Assembly: GCA_963827705.1 (NCBI GenBank)
Contig: CAWHBN010000005.1
Location: forward strand, 1-64,000
DNA: 64,000 nt
Direction of reading: 5' to 3'
DNA from: JACDAN01 sp963827705
Lineage (GTDB): Bacteria > Actinomycetota > Thermoleophilia > Gaiellales > Gaiellaceae
The notes under the pieces are model-generated. The model worked only from the letters and a program-made list of their open reading frames with translations. It did not search any database and had not been told where the DNA came from. This document shows, one piece after another, positions 1 through 9,326 of the stretch. Each line of letters opens with the position of its first letter. Position 1 is the stretch's first letter. Position numbers and translations under genes: made by a program.

Positions 1-670
1 CGACCTTGAACGGTCCGTTCGTGACGATGTTCTCGGGTCGCGTCCACCGCTCGCCGAACTGCTCGACGGTCTTCTGGTGCACCGGGAGGAACACCGAGTG
101 CGCCGACTGCTGGATGAACCAGGGCTGCGTCGAGGTGAGCGTCACCTCGAGCGTCTGGTCGTCCGTCGCCTTGACCGCGACCTTGTCTCGGAGCGCGGCG
201 CAGTTCTTCTCGCACTCGTTGTACTCGACGCCGCCCTTGATCCCGTACAGCTGGTACGAGTAGTCGCTCGCCAGCTCGGGCGAGAGCGCGCGCTTCCAGC
301 CGTACTCGTAGTCCTTCGCGGTCACCGGGTCGCCGTTCGACCACTTGGCGCCGGTCTTCAGGTGGTACACAACCTTGGCGCCGTTGACGTCCCAGCTGTC
401 GGCCATCGACGGCACGGCGTTCAGCTCGTCGTCCAGCTTGACGAGCGGATCGAAGATGTTCAGGACGAGCTTCGCGGACGTCGTGTCCGTCGCGAGGCCG
501 GGATCGAGGTTGTACTCGGACCCGAGCCCCCACTTCAGCGTCTGGTCGGCAGCCGCTGCCCCTCCGCCGCCGTCCTCAGCTTCGTCGTCGCCGCCTCCAC
601 AGCCGACGACCAGCAGGACGGCAACGAGCGAGAGCAGGAGCGCCGACACCCAGCGGTTCCGACTCAGCAT
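1..670 (-). CDS. ABC transporter substrate-binding lipoprotein, family 5 (N-terminal part)
   Basis: Only the first ~223 residues lie in the window; the gene runs off the left edge. The protein opens with a short charged N-terminus, a hydrophobic stretch and a lipobox (VVGC, Cys at about residue 24) followed by a Gly/Ala/acid linker, so it should be a membrane-anchored extracytoplasmic lipoprotein. The following sequence reads like an OppA/DppA-type peptide-binding protein: an early segment on the default state of the system ('LVKLDDELNAVPSMADSW'), then 'KTGAKWSNGDPVTAKDYEYGWKR', typical of family 5. It would deliver oligopeptides or similar solutes to an ABC importer whose permease and ATPase genes would lie outside. 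The ATG is supported by a strong AAGGAGGA ribosome-binding site six bases upstream. Function class is firm; substrate is not. Confidence 0.85.
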   Translation of the reverse strand, partial: MLSRNRWVSALLLSLVAVLLVVGCGGGDDEAEDGGGGAAAADQTLKWGLGSEYNLDPGLATDTTSAKLVLNIFDPLVKLDDELNAVPSMADSWDVNGAKVVYHLKTGAKWSNGDPVTAKDYEYGWKRALSPELASDYSYQLYGIKGGVEYNECEKNCAALRDKVAVKATDDQTLEVTLTSTQPWFIQQSAHSVFLPVHQKTVEQFGERWTRPENIVTNGPFKV

Positions 671-797
671 GTGCGATTCCTCCTTACCTGGCTCTTCCGG
701 GCGAGTCTTTGATACCCGACTCTGTACCCATTCGGACGCATTTCAGCGATTAACGGTTGTTTAAGCTCCGTAAGGACCGCTTGTTAGGCTCCTTTTC
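671..797. promoter_or_regulatory. Divergent intergenic region between the binding-protein gene and the MBL-rhodanese gene
   Basis: This 127-base gap separates two divergent genes and is clearly richer in A/T than its surroundings around 705-790, as expected for promoters in a GC-rich genome. It holds the AAGGAGGA site for the leftward gene. I could not pick convincing -35/-10 pairs for either direction. Confidence 0.4.
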
Positions 798-2135
798 GTG
801 CTCTTTCGCCAGTTCGTCGACGACGATCTTGGCTGCGCCTCCTACCTGATCGGCGACGATTCCTCCGGCGAGGCGGTCGTGGTCGATCCGGCCTTCGCGA
901 TCGACCAGTATCTCGAAACGGCCAAGCGGGAAGGGGTGCGGCTCCTACGTGTGCTCGAAACGCACACGCACGCCGACCACGTGTCCGGCCATGGACGGCT
1001 CGCGCTCGAGCACGACGTGCCGGTCTCGATCCATCCGGCAGCGGAGCCCGAGTACGACTTCGAGCCGCTGGAGGACGGTGGGGAGATCGCAGTCGGCTCG
1101 GTCTCGATCAGGGTCGTCCACACGCCCGGCCACCGGCCCGAGCACTGCGCGTTCACGGTCAGCGACCGAGGGCGGAGCGACGAGCCCTGGCTGACGCTGA
1201 CGGGCGACTCGCTGTTCGTCGGCGAAGCGGCCCGGCCCGACCTCGCGGTCGAGGCGGCCGAGGGCGCGCGCGAGCTCTACCACAGCCTCCAGCGCCTGCT
1301 CGAGCTGCCGGACGGCGTCGAGGTTCACCCCGGCCACGTCTCCGGCTCGCTGTGCGGTGCGGGGATGGACCACAAGCGGTCGACCACGATCGGGTTCGAG
1401 CGCCGCTTCAACCGGGCCTTTGCGCACCAGGACGAGGACGAGTTCGTCGCGGAGTCCATCCGCGCCGGGGTCAGGCCGCCGAACATGGAGCGGATCGTGG
1501 AGCTGAACCGCGGGCCGTTCGTCGGCGCGCCGGAGCCGATCCGGCCGCTGAACGGCGGCGGCGGCGGAGTCGTGCTCGACGTCCGGCGGGCACGCGAGTT
1601 CGCCGCGGGACACGCTCGAGGCGCGATCGGCGTCGCCGTCGACGGGGGCGGCTTCGCCACCAAGGCTGCGTTTGCGCTCCCCGCCGGCGAGCGGGTGGTC
1701 ATCCACGCGGGCTCGGACGACCAGGCGGAGCGCGCCGCGCGCGGTCTCCGCTCGGTCGGGATCTTCGACCTGGCCGGCTACCTGGTCGGCCCGCCCTCCG
1801 AGGAGGCGATGCCTGCCGTCGACCTGGACGAGCTCGACCGGCTGATGGAGGCCGGCGAGGTCGAGGTGCTCGACGTCCGCGAGCCGCACGAGCGGGACAG
1901 CGGCTACATCCCTGGCAGCCGCAACATTCCGTACCGGCTGGTGCGCGAATGGGCCGACGACCTCCAGGGAGGCAAGCCGGTGGTGACCATCTGCTCGAGC
2001 GGCTCACGCGCGGTGGTCGCGGCAAGCGTGCTCGCCACCGCCGGGATCGAGGCCCGGCCCGTCCTCGGTGCAGGAGTCGAGGACTGGGCCGAGCGCGGCG
2101 GCGACACGGTCAGCTTCAGGCGCTGCGGGACCTAG
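798..2135 (+). CDS. MBL-fold persulfide dioxygenase-like hydrolase with two rhodanese domains
   Basis: A 445-residue soluble enzyme. Residues 1-240 are a metallo-beta-lactamase fold with the metal-binding motif THTHADH near residue 54, a second His in 'HTPGH' and GHVSGS near 176, as in ETHE1-type sulfur dioxygenases that oxidise glutathione or other persulfides to sulfite. Two rhodanese modules follow: the first (about 255-335) has lost the catalytic Cys (HAGSDDQA where a Cys loop is expected), the second (about 345-440) keeps it in TICSSGSRA. This MBL-rhodanese order is common in bacterial sulfide/persulfide detoxification. GTG start. The stop overlaps the convergent cyclase gene by 20 bases. 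Confident as persulfide/sulfur metabolism; exact substrate unproven. Confidence 0.85.
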   Translation: MLFRQFVDDDLGCASYLIGDDSSGEAVVVDPAFAIDQYLETAKREGVRLLRVLETHTHADHVSGHGRLALEHDVPVSIHPAAEPEYDFEPLEDGGEIAVGSVSIRVVHTPGHRPEHCAFTVSDRGRSDEPWLTLTGDSLFVGEAARPDLAVEAAEGARELYHSLQRLLELPDGVEVHPGHVSGSLCGAGMDHKRSTTIGFERRFNRAFAHQDEDEFVAESIRAGVRPPNMERIVELNRGPFVGAPEPIRPLNGGGGGVVLDVRRAREFAAGHARGAIGVAVDGGGFATKAAFALPAGERVVIHAGSDDQAERAARGLRSVGIFDLAGYLVGPPSEEAMPAVDLDELDRLMEAGEVEVLDVREPHERDSGYIPGSRNIPYRLVREWADDLQGGKPVVTICSSGSRAVVAASVLATAGIEARPVLGAGVEDWAERGGDTVSFRRCGT

Positions 2136-5100
2136 CGAGCAGCGGTTCAGCCTCGCGGAGCCAGCGGACTGCCCCGACCTCGCGGAAGAACTCGATCGCG
2201 GCCGGCAGATCGGCGGGGAGCTCGTGTTTCGCAGCGAGCAGGTGCGCCTCCGCCTCCAGGGGCCTGGCGCCTGCCTGACCGAAGATCGCGGCTGCCGCCG
2301 GGGCATCTCCGCCGCCGAGTGCAAGGCCGCCCTCCCGCCATGGGGTCGCAGTCGGCACGCTCTCCGCAATCGCCTCGAGCTCCGCCGAGAGCCCGAGGCC
2401 GGCCAGCGCCACTGCCACTTCCGGGAACCATTCGGCGGCAATGTGGAGCGGCGCTCTGCGCGCTACGTCTGCAAGCTCCGCAGCGAGCATCTCGGCACCG
2501 TCGTCCTCCTGCTCCCAGAGCACCCGGCAGCGAAAGGCGAGGGTCGGAGTCAGGAGCTGCGAGTCGCCCGCAGTTCGTGCGAGCTCGAGCGCAGCCGCGC
2601 TCTCCGCGAGCGCGACGGCCGTGTCACCCCTCGCCCGGGCGATCCGCCCGCGCAGCCCCCTCCAGAGCGGCTCGAGGTAGTGGCCGTGCCTCGTCTCCGC
2701 GTCGGCGATCCACCGATCCGCGATCGCAACCACATCGTCCCAGCGGCCGGCCATGTAGTGGAGCCTGATCTCCTGGCTGTCGCCCCAGCGGAGCCAGTCG
2801 AAGTGCGAGAAGCGCTTCCACGCATGCATCATCCGCTTCGTCACCTCGGCCGCCCGCCGGAGCTCGCCCAGGTTGTAATAGCCGTCGGCGAGGTTGTTGT
2901 ACGAGCGCTGGGCGGCGGCCGACTTCAGCCGCTCGAAGATGTCGATGCTCTCGGCGATCTGGTCCAACCCCCGCCTGTCGCCCTCCATCGCCCGCCAGCT
3001 GCCGAACGTGTTCAGGAGCTGGGCGCGGACCTCGTCATGACCGAGCTCCTCGACCATCTGCATCGCCTCGTTACCGAACCTCGAAGCCAGCTCCTCGCGG
3101 TTGGCAAGCCAGTGCAGCCGGAAGATGCCCGCGTACACCCCTGCCTTGACGCGCGAGACCGGCAGGTCCTCGGCCAGCTCCACCGTTCGCTCCAAGCTCG
3201 GAAGGACCTCGTCGCCGCGGCCGATGTTCCAGAACGTCTCTGCCCGCCGGAGTTCCGCGTCTGCGGCGCTTGCTCGGTCGCCAGCCGCGAGCAGAGCGTC
3301 CCGGGCAGCCGCGAGCTCCTCCTGATTCGCGACGTCGGTCTCGTTCCGCGCCACAGCTGTTCCGAGAAGCAGCCTGGGCCGCTCCGGGTCATCCTCCGGC
3401 CACAGCTCGAGCGCTCGGTGGTACTCGTGCAGCGCGGCGCCGAAAGCGTTGAGGGCGAAGGCACGATCGCCGGCGTCTCTCAGAGCGAGCCTGGCCGACC
3501 GCCGCAGATCCTCGTCGTCGCCGGCCGCGGGTAACGCCTCCAGCGCGCTCACGTAGTGGTGCGCGCGCAGCTCCGCAAGGTCGTCTGGACGGCCCAAAGA
3601 CTCGATCCACACGGCGGCCCGGCGATGCTTCTCCGCCCGCTCCGCTCTCGGGATCTGGCTGTAGGCGACGTCGCGGACGAGCGTATGGGCAAAGGAGTAC
3701 TGGGCGTCTCCTTCCATCGAGGACCTGCGCTCCCGCTGCAGGAACTGCTTGCGCTGGAGCCCCTGGAGGAGCTCTTCGACGCTCGACGATTCGACTCTCC
3801 CGCCGAGCTGAGCAAGCGCTCCGAGCCAGAAGACCTTGCCGACGACGGACGCGTCCTGAACGAGCGCCTTCTCCTCGTCGGTAAGGGTGTCCAGGCGGGC
3901 GGAGATCAGCCCCTGGATGGACTCCGGCAACGGAAGCTCGCCGCCGCCGAGTGCGTCCCGTTCGAGCGCGATCCGGGCGAACTCCTCGGCGTAGAGCGGG
4001 TTTCCGCCCGCCCGGTCGAGGAGCGCCGACTGGACCTCGGCCGGCAGAACCGTTTGCTCGAGCAGGCCGTGGAGCAGCATCGCCGTCTCCTGACCGGTCA
4101 GCGGCGACAGCGAGATCGTGGTCGCGTTCGGCTTGCCGCCGCTCCAGCCCGGCCGCCTGGTCAGGAGCTCGGGCCGTGCGGTGGCGACGACGAGGATCGG
4201 GATCCCGGTCGCCCAGTCCACTAGGTGGTCGACGAAGTCCAGCAGGCCCTCGTCCGCCCAGTGGAGGTCCTCGAGGACGATGACGAGGGGGCTCCGCTCC
4301 GCGAGACCCTCGAAGAACCGCCGCCACGCCGCGAAGCTCTCGATGCGCCGATCCCCTGCCGCTCCCGCTTCGGCGCCGTCGGAGAGTCCGAGCAGCGGCT
4401 GGAGCTCGCGGGTGACCCACGCCGCGTCGGCAGCTTCCGGGACCACGTCTTCGACGGCCGAGCGCAGCTTGGCCTCGGCCCGCTCTCCGGGCTCTCCCTC
4501 GAGGATGCCGGCGTGGGATTTCAAGATCTCGCCGAGCGCCCAGAATGCGACGCCGTCGCCGTACGGCAGGCAGCGGCCCTGCCGCCAGAAGATGAGCTCC
4601 GGTCGCTCGTCGACCGCAACGAAGAGCTCGTGGACGAGCCGGCTCTTGCCGATGCCCGGCACTCCGACGAGCGTGATCAGCTGCGGCGAGCTCTCGTGCT
4701 CCACGCGCGCGAGAGTCGAGGTCAGGAGTGCGAGCTCGCGCTCGCGCCCGACGAGCGGCGTGCTCGGGCGGCGCGTGATGTCGGATCCGAACCGGGAGCG
4801 CGCCTCGACGGGCTCCCAGACACGCACGGGCTCGCTCTTGCCCTTCGCTTCGGCCGGCGGCGCCTCGCGGTACTCGATGACGCGAGAGGTCGCGTTGTAG
4901 GTCGTCTCCTCGACGAGGATCCCGTTGACCGGTGCGGCATTCTGGAGCCGGGAGGCCGTGTTGACGACGTCACCCGTGACGAGGCCGCGCTCCGCGCCCG
5001 GGCTCGGCTCCAACGCGACCAGGACCTCACCCGTGTTGACGGCGATCCGGACCTCGAGGTCCTCTTCCTCGCGGACCCAGTCGCGAATGGCGAGGGCCGC

Positions 5101-5385
5101 CCGAACCGCACGCTCGGGATCGTCCTCGTGCGAGATCGGTGCGCCGAAAACCGCCATCACGGCGTCTCCGATGAACTTCTCGACCGTGCCGCCTCGAACC
5201 TCCAGCTCCGTCCGGAGGCGGTCGTAGAAAGGCCGAAGGATCGCCTCGACGTCCTCGGGGTCCAGCGAGTCGGCCCGCGCGGTGAAGCCGACGAGGTCCG
5301 CGAACAGGACGCTGACGACCTTCCGCTCCCTGCGCGACTGGCTCACGCCATCGAGTCTAGAACCCGAAATAAAGCCGGCCGGCAT
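2116..5385 (-). CDS. Class III nucleotidyl cyclase / AAA-type ATPase / TPR signalling protein (paralogue A)
   Basis: A 1089-residue cytoplasmic protein. Residues ~20-185 form a class III cyclase domain with every expected catalytic residue: the metal Asp in LFADLVGFT, the Lys and second Asp in VEKFIGDAVMAVFG, and Asp, Asn and Arg in GDVVNTASRLQ, so adenylate cyclase activity is plausible. A P-loop ATPase follows (Walker A GVPGIGKS near 240; Walker B-like VLEDLHWADE), then a long helical C-terminal half of TPR-like repeats from about residue 550 to the end. No DNA-binding domain is visible. This cyclase-STAND ATPase-TPR plan is abundant in actinobacteria; its signals are mostly unknown. A GTG at residue 14 (position 5346) is an alternative start that begins nearer the conserved domain. 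Two paralogues lie at 21-25 and 41-44 kb. Confidence 0.85.
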   Translation of the reverse strand: MPAGFISGSRLDGVSQSRRERKVVSVLFADLVGFTARADSLDPEDVEAILRPFYDRLRTELEVRGGTVEKFIGDAVMAVFGAPISHEDDPERAVRAALAIRDWVREEEDLEVRIAVNTGEVLVALEPSPGAERGLVTGDVVNTASRLQNAAPVNGILVEETTYNATSRVIEYREAPPAEAKGKSEPVRVWEPVEARSRFGSDITRRPSTPLVGRERELALLTSTLARVEHESSPQLITLVGVPGIGKSRLVHELFVAVDERPELIFWRQGRCLPYGDGVAFWALGEILKSHAGILEGEPGERAEAKLRSAVEDVVPEAADAAWVTRELQPLLGLSDGAEAGAAGDRRIESFAAWRRFFEGLAERSPLVIVLEDLHWADEGLLDFVDHLVDWATGIPILVVATARPELLTRRPGWSGGKPNATTISLSPLTGQETAMLLHGLLEQTVLPAEVQSALLDRAGGNPLYAEEFARIALERDALGGGELPLPESIQGLISARLDTLTDEEKALVQDASVVGKVFWLGALAQLGGRVESSSVEELLQGLQRKQFLQRERRSSMEGDAQYSFAHTLVRDVAYSQIPRAERAEKHRRAAVWIESLGRPDDLAELRAHHYVSALEALPAAGDDEDLRRSARLALRDAGDRAFALNAFGAALHEYHRALELWPEDDPERPRLLLGTAVARNETDVANQEELAAARDALLAAGDRASAADAELRRAETFWNIGRGDEVLPSLERTVELAEDLPVSRVKAGVYAGIFRLHWLANREELASRFGNEAMQMVEELGHDEVRAQLLNTFGSWRAMEGDRRGLDQIAESIDIFERLKSAAAQRSYNNLADGYYNLGELRRAAEVTKRMMHAWKRFSHFDWLRWGDSQEIRLHYMAGRWDDVVAIADRWIADAETRHGHYLEPLWRGLRGRIARARGDTAVALAESAAALELARTAGDSQLLTPTLAFRCRVLWEQEDDGAEMLAAELADVARRAPLHIAAEWFPEVAVALAGLGLSAELEAIAESVPTATPWREGGLALGGGDAPAAAAIFGQAGARPLEAEAHLLAAKHELPADLPAAIEFFREVGAVRWLREAEPLLARSRSA

Positions 5386-5453
5386 CCGGGTGCCGCTTCC
5401 CGTCCGCCGGCCTCAGGCACTAGACGGCGGTTTGGCCGCGAATCTTCCTTACG

Positions 5454-6628
5454 CTATTTCAGGCGCTCGACCTCGTAGCCCCACGAGGCCATCGCGTCGA
5501 GCAGGACTGCGACGTGCTCCTGGTCGCGCGTCAGCAGCGTCAGCTCGATCTCGGTCTGCGCGACAGGGATCTCCATCCCCTCGCGGTGGTGCTCGACCGA
5601 CACGACGTTCACCCGCTCCTCGGCGATCAGCGTCAGGAGCCTGACCAGCTCACCCGGCCGATCGGGCACGCGGGTGCGGACGACGAGGTAGCGGCCGCCT
5701 GCCGTCAGCCCGTGCCGCATGACCGAGATCAGGAGCGACGGGTCGATGTTCCCGCCCGAGAGGACGATCGCGACCGGGCCCGACGAGCCTCCCACCTTGC
5801 CGGCGAGCAGGGCAGCGACGCCGACGGCGCCGGCGCCCTCGACGACCAGCTTCGCGCGCTCGAGGAGCAGGACGATCGCCTCGCTGATCGCCTCGTCGTC
5901 GATGTCCACCATGTCGTCGAGGACGTCGTCGAGGATCGACATGGTCAGTTCGCCCGGCTTCTTCACGAACACGCCGTCGGCGATCGTGAAGCCCGAGAGG
6001 CCGGCCTGGACGCCGACGATCCGGATGCCGGGCTTCAGCTCGCGCAGGGCGATGAGATCCCCGACGCCAGCCCTCCGCCGCCGACCGGGATCACGACCGT
6101 CTCGGCGTCGGCCACCTGCTCGGCGAGCTCGAGCCCCAGCGTTCCCTGGCCGGCGATGATCACCGGGTCCTCGTAGGGGTGGATGAACGTCGCTCCGCGC
6201 TCCTCGACGTCCGCCCTCGCCGCGTCCATGGCGTCCTCGAAGCGATCCCCCTCGAGGATGAGCTCGGAACCGTAGGTCCGGCAGGCCTCGACCTTCGCCA
6301 TCGGCGCGTCCTCGGGCACGAAGATCCGCGCCTTCACGCCGGCCTGCCTGGCCGCCCAGGCGACCGCCTGGCCGTGGTTGCCGGCGCTCGCCGCCACCAC
6401 TCCGGCCTCGCGCTCGGCGTCGGAGAGGAGCGCGAGACGGTTCACCGCACCGCGCACCTTGAACGCGCCGGTGCGCTGGAGGTTCTCGGCCTTGAGCCAG
6501 ACGTCCCTGCCGGCGATGCGCGAGAGGGTCTCGGAGCTGTACACCGGCGTCTCGCGGGCGACGCCGGCGATGCGCTCGCGCGCCTCGCGGATGTCAGCCG
6601 CGGTCGGGGCTGTTTCCGTCAGCTTCAA
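5454..6628 (-). CDS. ilvA: Threonine ammonia-lyase, biosynthetic/catabolic, with C-terminal ACT domain (one frameshift)
   Basis: PLP enzyme converting threonine to 2-oxobutyrate, the entry to isoleucine synthesis. The first part (6628 down to ~6050) contains the PLP lysine motif GAFKVRGA, the SAGNHGQA substrate loop and the glycine loop PVGGGGLASGI. The reading frame then slips by one base near 6047-6052, and the rest continues in another frame through VFVKKPGELT, the second glycine loop VLSGGNID, and a C-terminal ACT domain (DRPGELVRLL...). Joined, the length (~390 residues) is that of the short ACT-containing IlvA/TdcB family. The start overlaps the end of the upstream meaB gene by 35 bases. 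The break is more likely a missing base in the sequence than decay, since both halves are fully conserved. Confidence 0.85.
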
Positions 6629-7580
6629 CCTTGAACACCTTCTCCATTATTTCCCGCACCGCGGTGAGGGGATCGAGCTCGCGGCGCTGCACCTCGTCGA
6701 GGAGCCTACGAAGCTCCGGATCGTCGGCGACCGCCTGCTCCAGATGGGTCTTGGCGCGGGCTGACGCGACCGTGAAGACCTCTCCGGCGAGGTTCTTGCG
6801 TCGCCTTTCGTCCAGGAGGCCGTCCGTCTCCAGATAGGCGCGGTGGGCCGAGATCTTCTCCCAGAGCTCGGGCACGCCCTCGCCCGTCACCGCCTCGGTG
6901 AGGACGATCTGCGGCTTCCAGTCGCTCTCGGTGTCGAGCGCGAGGATCGAGCGCACCTCGTTCAGCATCGTCTTCGCCGCCGGATGGTCCTTCTTGTTGA
7001 CGACGATCACGTCCGGGATCTCCATGATTCCCGCCTTCAGCGCCTGGACGGAGTCGCCAGAGCCCGGCATCAGGACGAGCACGACGGTGTCCGCGACGCC
7101 GATCACCTCGATCTCGCTCTGACCCGTGCCGACCGTCTCGAGGAAGACGAGGTCGCGACCTGCAGCATCCAGTACGAGGAGCGCTTGAAGCGTCGCCTCG
7201 GCGAGGCCGCCGAGGTGGCCTCGCGTGCCCATCGAGCGGATGAAGACCCCGGGGTCGAGGAAGTGATCCGACAGGCGGATGCGGTCGCCGAGGAGCGCGC
7301 CCTTGGAGAACGGGCTCGAGGGGTCGACGGAGATGACGCCGACGGTCTTCTCCTCCCCACGCACATGGCGGACGAGCGCGCTGATCAGGCTCGACTTGCC
7401 GACACCCGGCGGGCCTGTGATGCCGAGCGCGTACGCCTGGCCCGTGTCCGGATACAGCTCGCGGACGAGCTCGTAGGCAAGCGGGTCGGAGTCCTCGATG
7501 AGCGAGATCGCGCGGGCCAGCGCGCGCCGGTCTCCGCTGCGCACGCCTTCGAGCAGGCGCTCCGCCGTCCAGTTGCCCAC
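6594..7580 (-). CDS. meaB: MeaB/ArgK-type GTPase, methylmalonyl-CoA mutase chaperone
   Basis: A 328-residue G3E-family P-loop GTPase that loads and protects adenosylcobalamin-dependent acyl-CoA mutases. Visible motifs: Walker A GPPGVGKSS near residue 56, the switch region DPSSPFSKGALLGDRIRL, ETVGTGQSE for G3, and VNKKD for G4. The C-terminal part carries the dimerisation helices expected of MeaB. No mutase subunit gene is adjacent; the gene sits between hisC (54 bases upstream) and ilvA (overlapping). A link through propionyl-CoA/2-oxobutyrate metabolism with ilvA is possible but is inference. Family assignment is firm; the client mutase is not visible here. Confidence 0.9.
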   Translation of the reverse strand: MGNWTAERLLEGVRSGDRRALARAISLIEDSDPLAYELVRELYPDTGQAYALGITGPPGVGKSSLISALVRHVRGEEKTVGVISVDPSSPFSKGALLGDRIRLSDHFLDPGVFIRSMGTRGHLGGLAEATLQALLVLDAAGRDLVFLETVGTGQSEIEVIGVADTVVLVLMPGSGDSVQALKAGIMEIPDVIVVNKKDHPAAKTMLNEVRSILALDTESDWKPQIVLTEAVTGEGVPELWEKISAHRAYLETDGLLDERRRKNLAGEVFTVASARAKTHLEQAVADDPELRRLLDEVQRRELDPLTAVREIMEKVFKVEADGNSPDRG

Positions 7581-7634
7581 GGCCGAAGCCTAGATCGGGG
7601 CGGTCTGGCGTGACCTGGCGGCTTGGCCTGCGAG

Positions 7635-8771
7635 TTAGGTCCGCGCCGGCTCGCTCACCCGGGAGAGCGCGTCGCGGAAGAGGGCGTTCTCCTCCGGCGT
7701 CCCGACCGTTACCCGGATCGCGCCGGGCGCGCCGAACCCTGCCGTGGGCCGGACGATCACGCCCTCGCGCAAGAGGCGTTCGAAGAGCGGGCGCGAATCG
7801 TCGCCGACCTCGGCGAAGACGAAGTTCGCGACGGCCGGCTCGACCGGTTCGAAACCGTGCTCCTTCAGCGCCTCCACGATCGCAGGGCGGCCTTCGGCGT
7901 TCAGGCGCCGGCGTCGATCCAGCTCCTCCTTCGCGCCCGGCGCCGCCAGGCTTGCGAGTGCGGCCACCTGCGCGGGCGAGGTGATGTCGAACGCGCGCCG
8001 AACCTTGCCGACCGCCGTCACGAGCTCAGCCGGCCCCACGCCGTAGCCGACCCGTAGCCCGGCGAGCCCGAAGATCTTCGAGAACGTGCGGAGCACGATC
8101 GCCCTGCGCCCCGCCTTCACGTACTCCTCGATGCCGTCGGCGTATTCAGGATCGTCCACGTACTCGAAATACGCCTGGTCGAGGACGGTCACGACGTGGT
8201 CGGGAACGCGCTCGAAGTAGGCGTCGAGCTCGGCGCGGGCGTTCATCGTCCCGGTCGGGTTGTTCGGGTGGCAGACGTACACGAGCTTCGTGCGGTCGGT
8301 GACCGCTGCGAGCATCGCGTCGAGGTCGTAGCGGCCGTCGGCGAGCGGGATCGTCCGCGCGACGGCGCCGAGCTTGACAGCCCCGATCACGTAGCTCGGG
8401 AAGCTCGGCCAGCCGCAGACGATCTCGGCGCCCGGGTCGAGCGAGATCTGCGACAGCGCGTCGACGATTCCGTCGGCGCCGGCGCCGAGCGCGATCTCCT
8501 CGACGCGGACGCCGTGGCGCTCGGCCAGGGCGGTGCGCAGCCGGTAGCCGCCGCCGTCCGGGTAGCGGTTCAGGTCGGGCGCCAACGCCGCCAGCGCGTC
8601 GATCGCCTCGGGGAAGGGCCCGAACGGCCCTTCGTTCGACGCCAGCTTGATGACGCGGTCCAGCCCGAGCTCCCGCTGGACCTCCTCGACCGGCTTGCCC
8701 GGCTCGTACGGGACGAGATCGCGAACCGCCGGCTTGAAGAAGCTGTCAGCGATCTGGGCGAGCGAGGCCAC
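7635..8771 (-). CDS. hisC: Histidinol-phosphate aminotransferase
   Basis: A 378-residue fold-type I PLP aminotransferase for the seventh step of histidine synthesis. It has the family start (LVPYEPGKPVEEVQRELG), the HPNNPTG substrate motif near residue 170, the PLP lysine in RTFSKIFGLAGLRVGYG, and the conserved C-terminal Arg in GAIRVTVGTPEEN. GTG start. It follows the acetyltransferase gene after 18 bases, inside the parA-ftsZ-ggt-GNAT-hisC-meaB-ilvA run, and no other his gene is near; an isolated hisC-like gene may instead serve aromatic amino acid transamination. Confident in family, slightly less in the exact amino acid. Confidence 0.88.
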   Translation of the reverse strand: MASLAQIADSFFKPAVRDLVPYEPGKPVEEVQRELGLDRVIKLASNEGPFGPFPEAIDALAALAPDLNRYPDGGGYRLRTALAERHGVRVEEIALGAGADGIVDALSQISLDPGAEIVCGWPSFPSYVIGAVKLGAVARTIPLADGRYDLDAMLAAVTDRTKLVYVCHPNNPTGTMNARAELDAYFERVPDHVVTVLDQAYFEYVDDPEYADGIEEYVKAGRRAIVLRTFSKIFGLAGLRVGYGVGPAELVTAVGKVRRAFDITSPAQVAALASLAAPGAKEELDRRRRLNAEGRPAIVEALKEHGFEPVEPAVANFVFAEVGDDSRPLFERLLREGVIVRPTAGFGAPGAIRVTVGTPEENALFRDALSRVSEPART

Positions 8772-8789
8772 CCGCGGAATCTAGTGGCC

Positions 8790-9326
8790 TCAGACGACGT
8801 CGAGGGCCATCAGCACGGCGTCCAGGTACTCGCCGCCGCGACGGTAATGGCCGCGCCGCAGGCCTTCCCGGCGGAAGCCGAAGCTCTCGTAGAGCAGGAT
8901 TGCTGCCTCGTTGTGCGGGAACACGTGGAGCTCGAGCTTCCGCACGCCGACCGCCCTGGCCCACTCCACGGCTTCCCGGAGCAGGGCCGTACCGACTCCG
9001 CGCCGGCGATGCCCGGCGGCGACCATCAGGCCGAGGTCGGCGACGTGCTTGCTCGCCGGGTGCGGGTCGCGGCCGAGCGAAAGCCGGCCGACGATGCGCG
9101 TGCCCGAGCCCTCGGAGATCTCGGCGACGAAAACCGCGGCGTCGTCGTAGCGCCGAAGCGCGCGCAGGTACCGTCGCTCCTCGCCCGGTGTCCGCCAGGT
9201 GCCGTCCGAGATCAGCCAGCCTTCCGGCTCCGAGGCGACGGCCTCGCCGAGCTCCACGAGCGCCCCGGCATCCCCGGGCTGCGCACGCCGGACGATGATG
9301 CGCTCAGCCGTCGACGACGATTCCAT
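8790..9326 (-). CDS. GNAT family N-acetyltransferase
   Basis: A 178-residue GCN5-related acetyltransferase. The acetyl-CoA-binding signature is visible as VAAGHRRRGVGTALLREAVEWA near residues 107-128, followed by the conserved strand and helix 'KLELHVFPHNEAAILLYESFGF'. The closest named relatives by pattern are ribosomal-protein or small-amine acetyltransferases of the RimI type, but the substrate cannot be told from sequence. The ATG is preceded by GGAGGGGAGG, and the first 23 bases overlap the 3' end of the ggt gene, so translation is probably coupled. Confidence 0.85.
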   Translation of the reverse strand: MESSSTAERIIVRRAQPGDAGALVELGEAVASEPEGWLISDGTWRTPGEERRYLRALRRYDDAAVFVAEISEGSGTRIVGRLSLGRDPHPASKHVADLGLMVAAGHRRRGVGTALLREAVEWARAVGVRKLELHVFPHNEAAILLYESFGFRREGLRRGHYRRGGEYLDAVLMALDVV

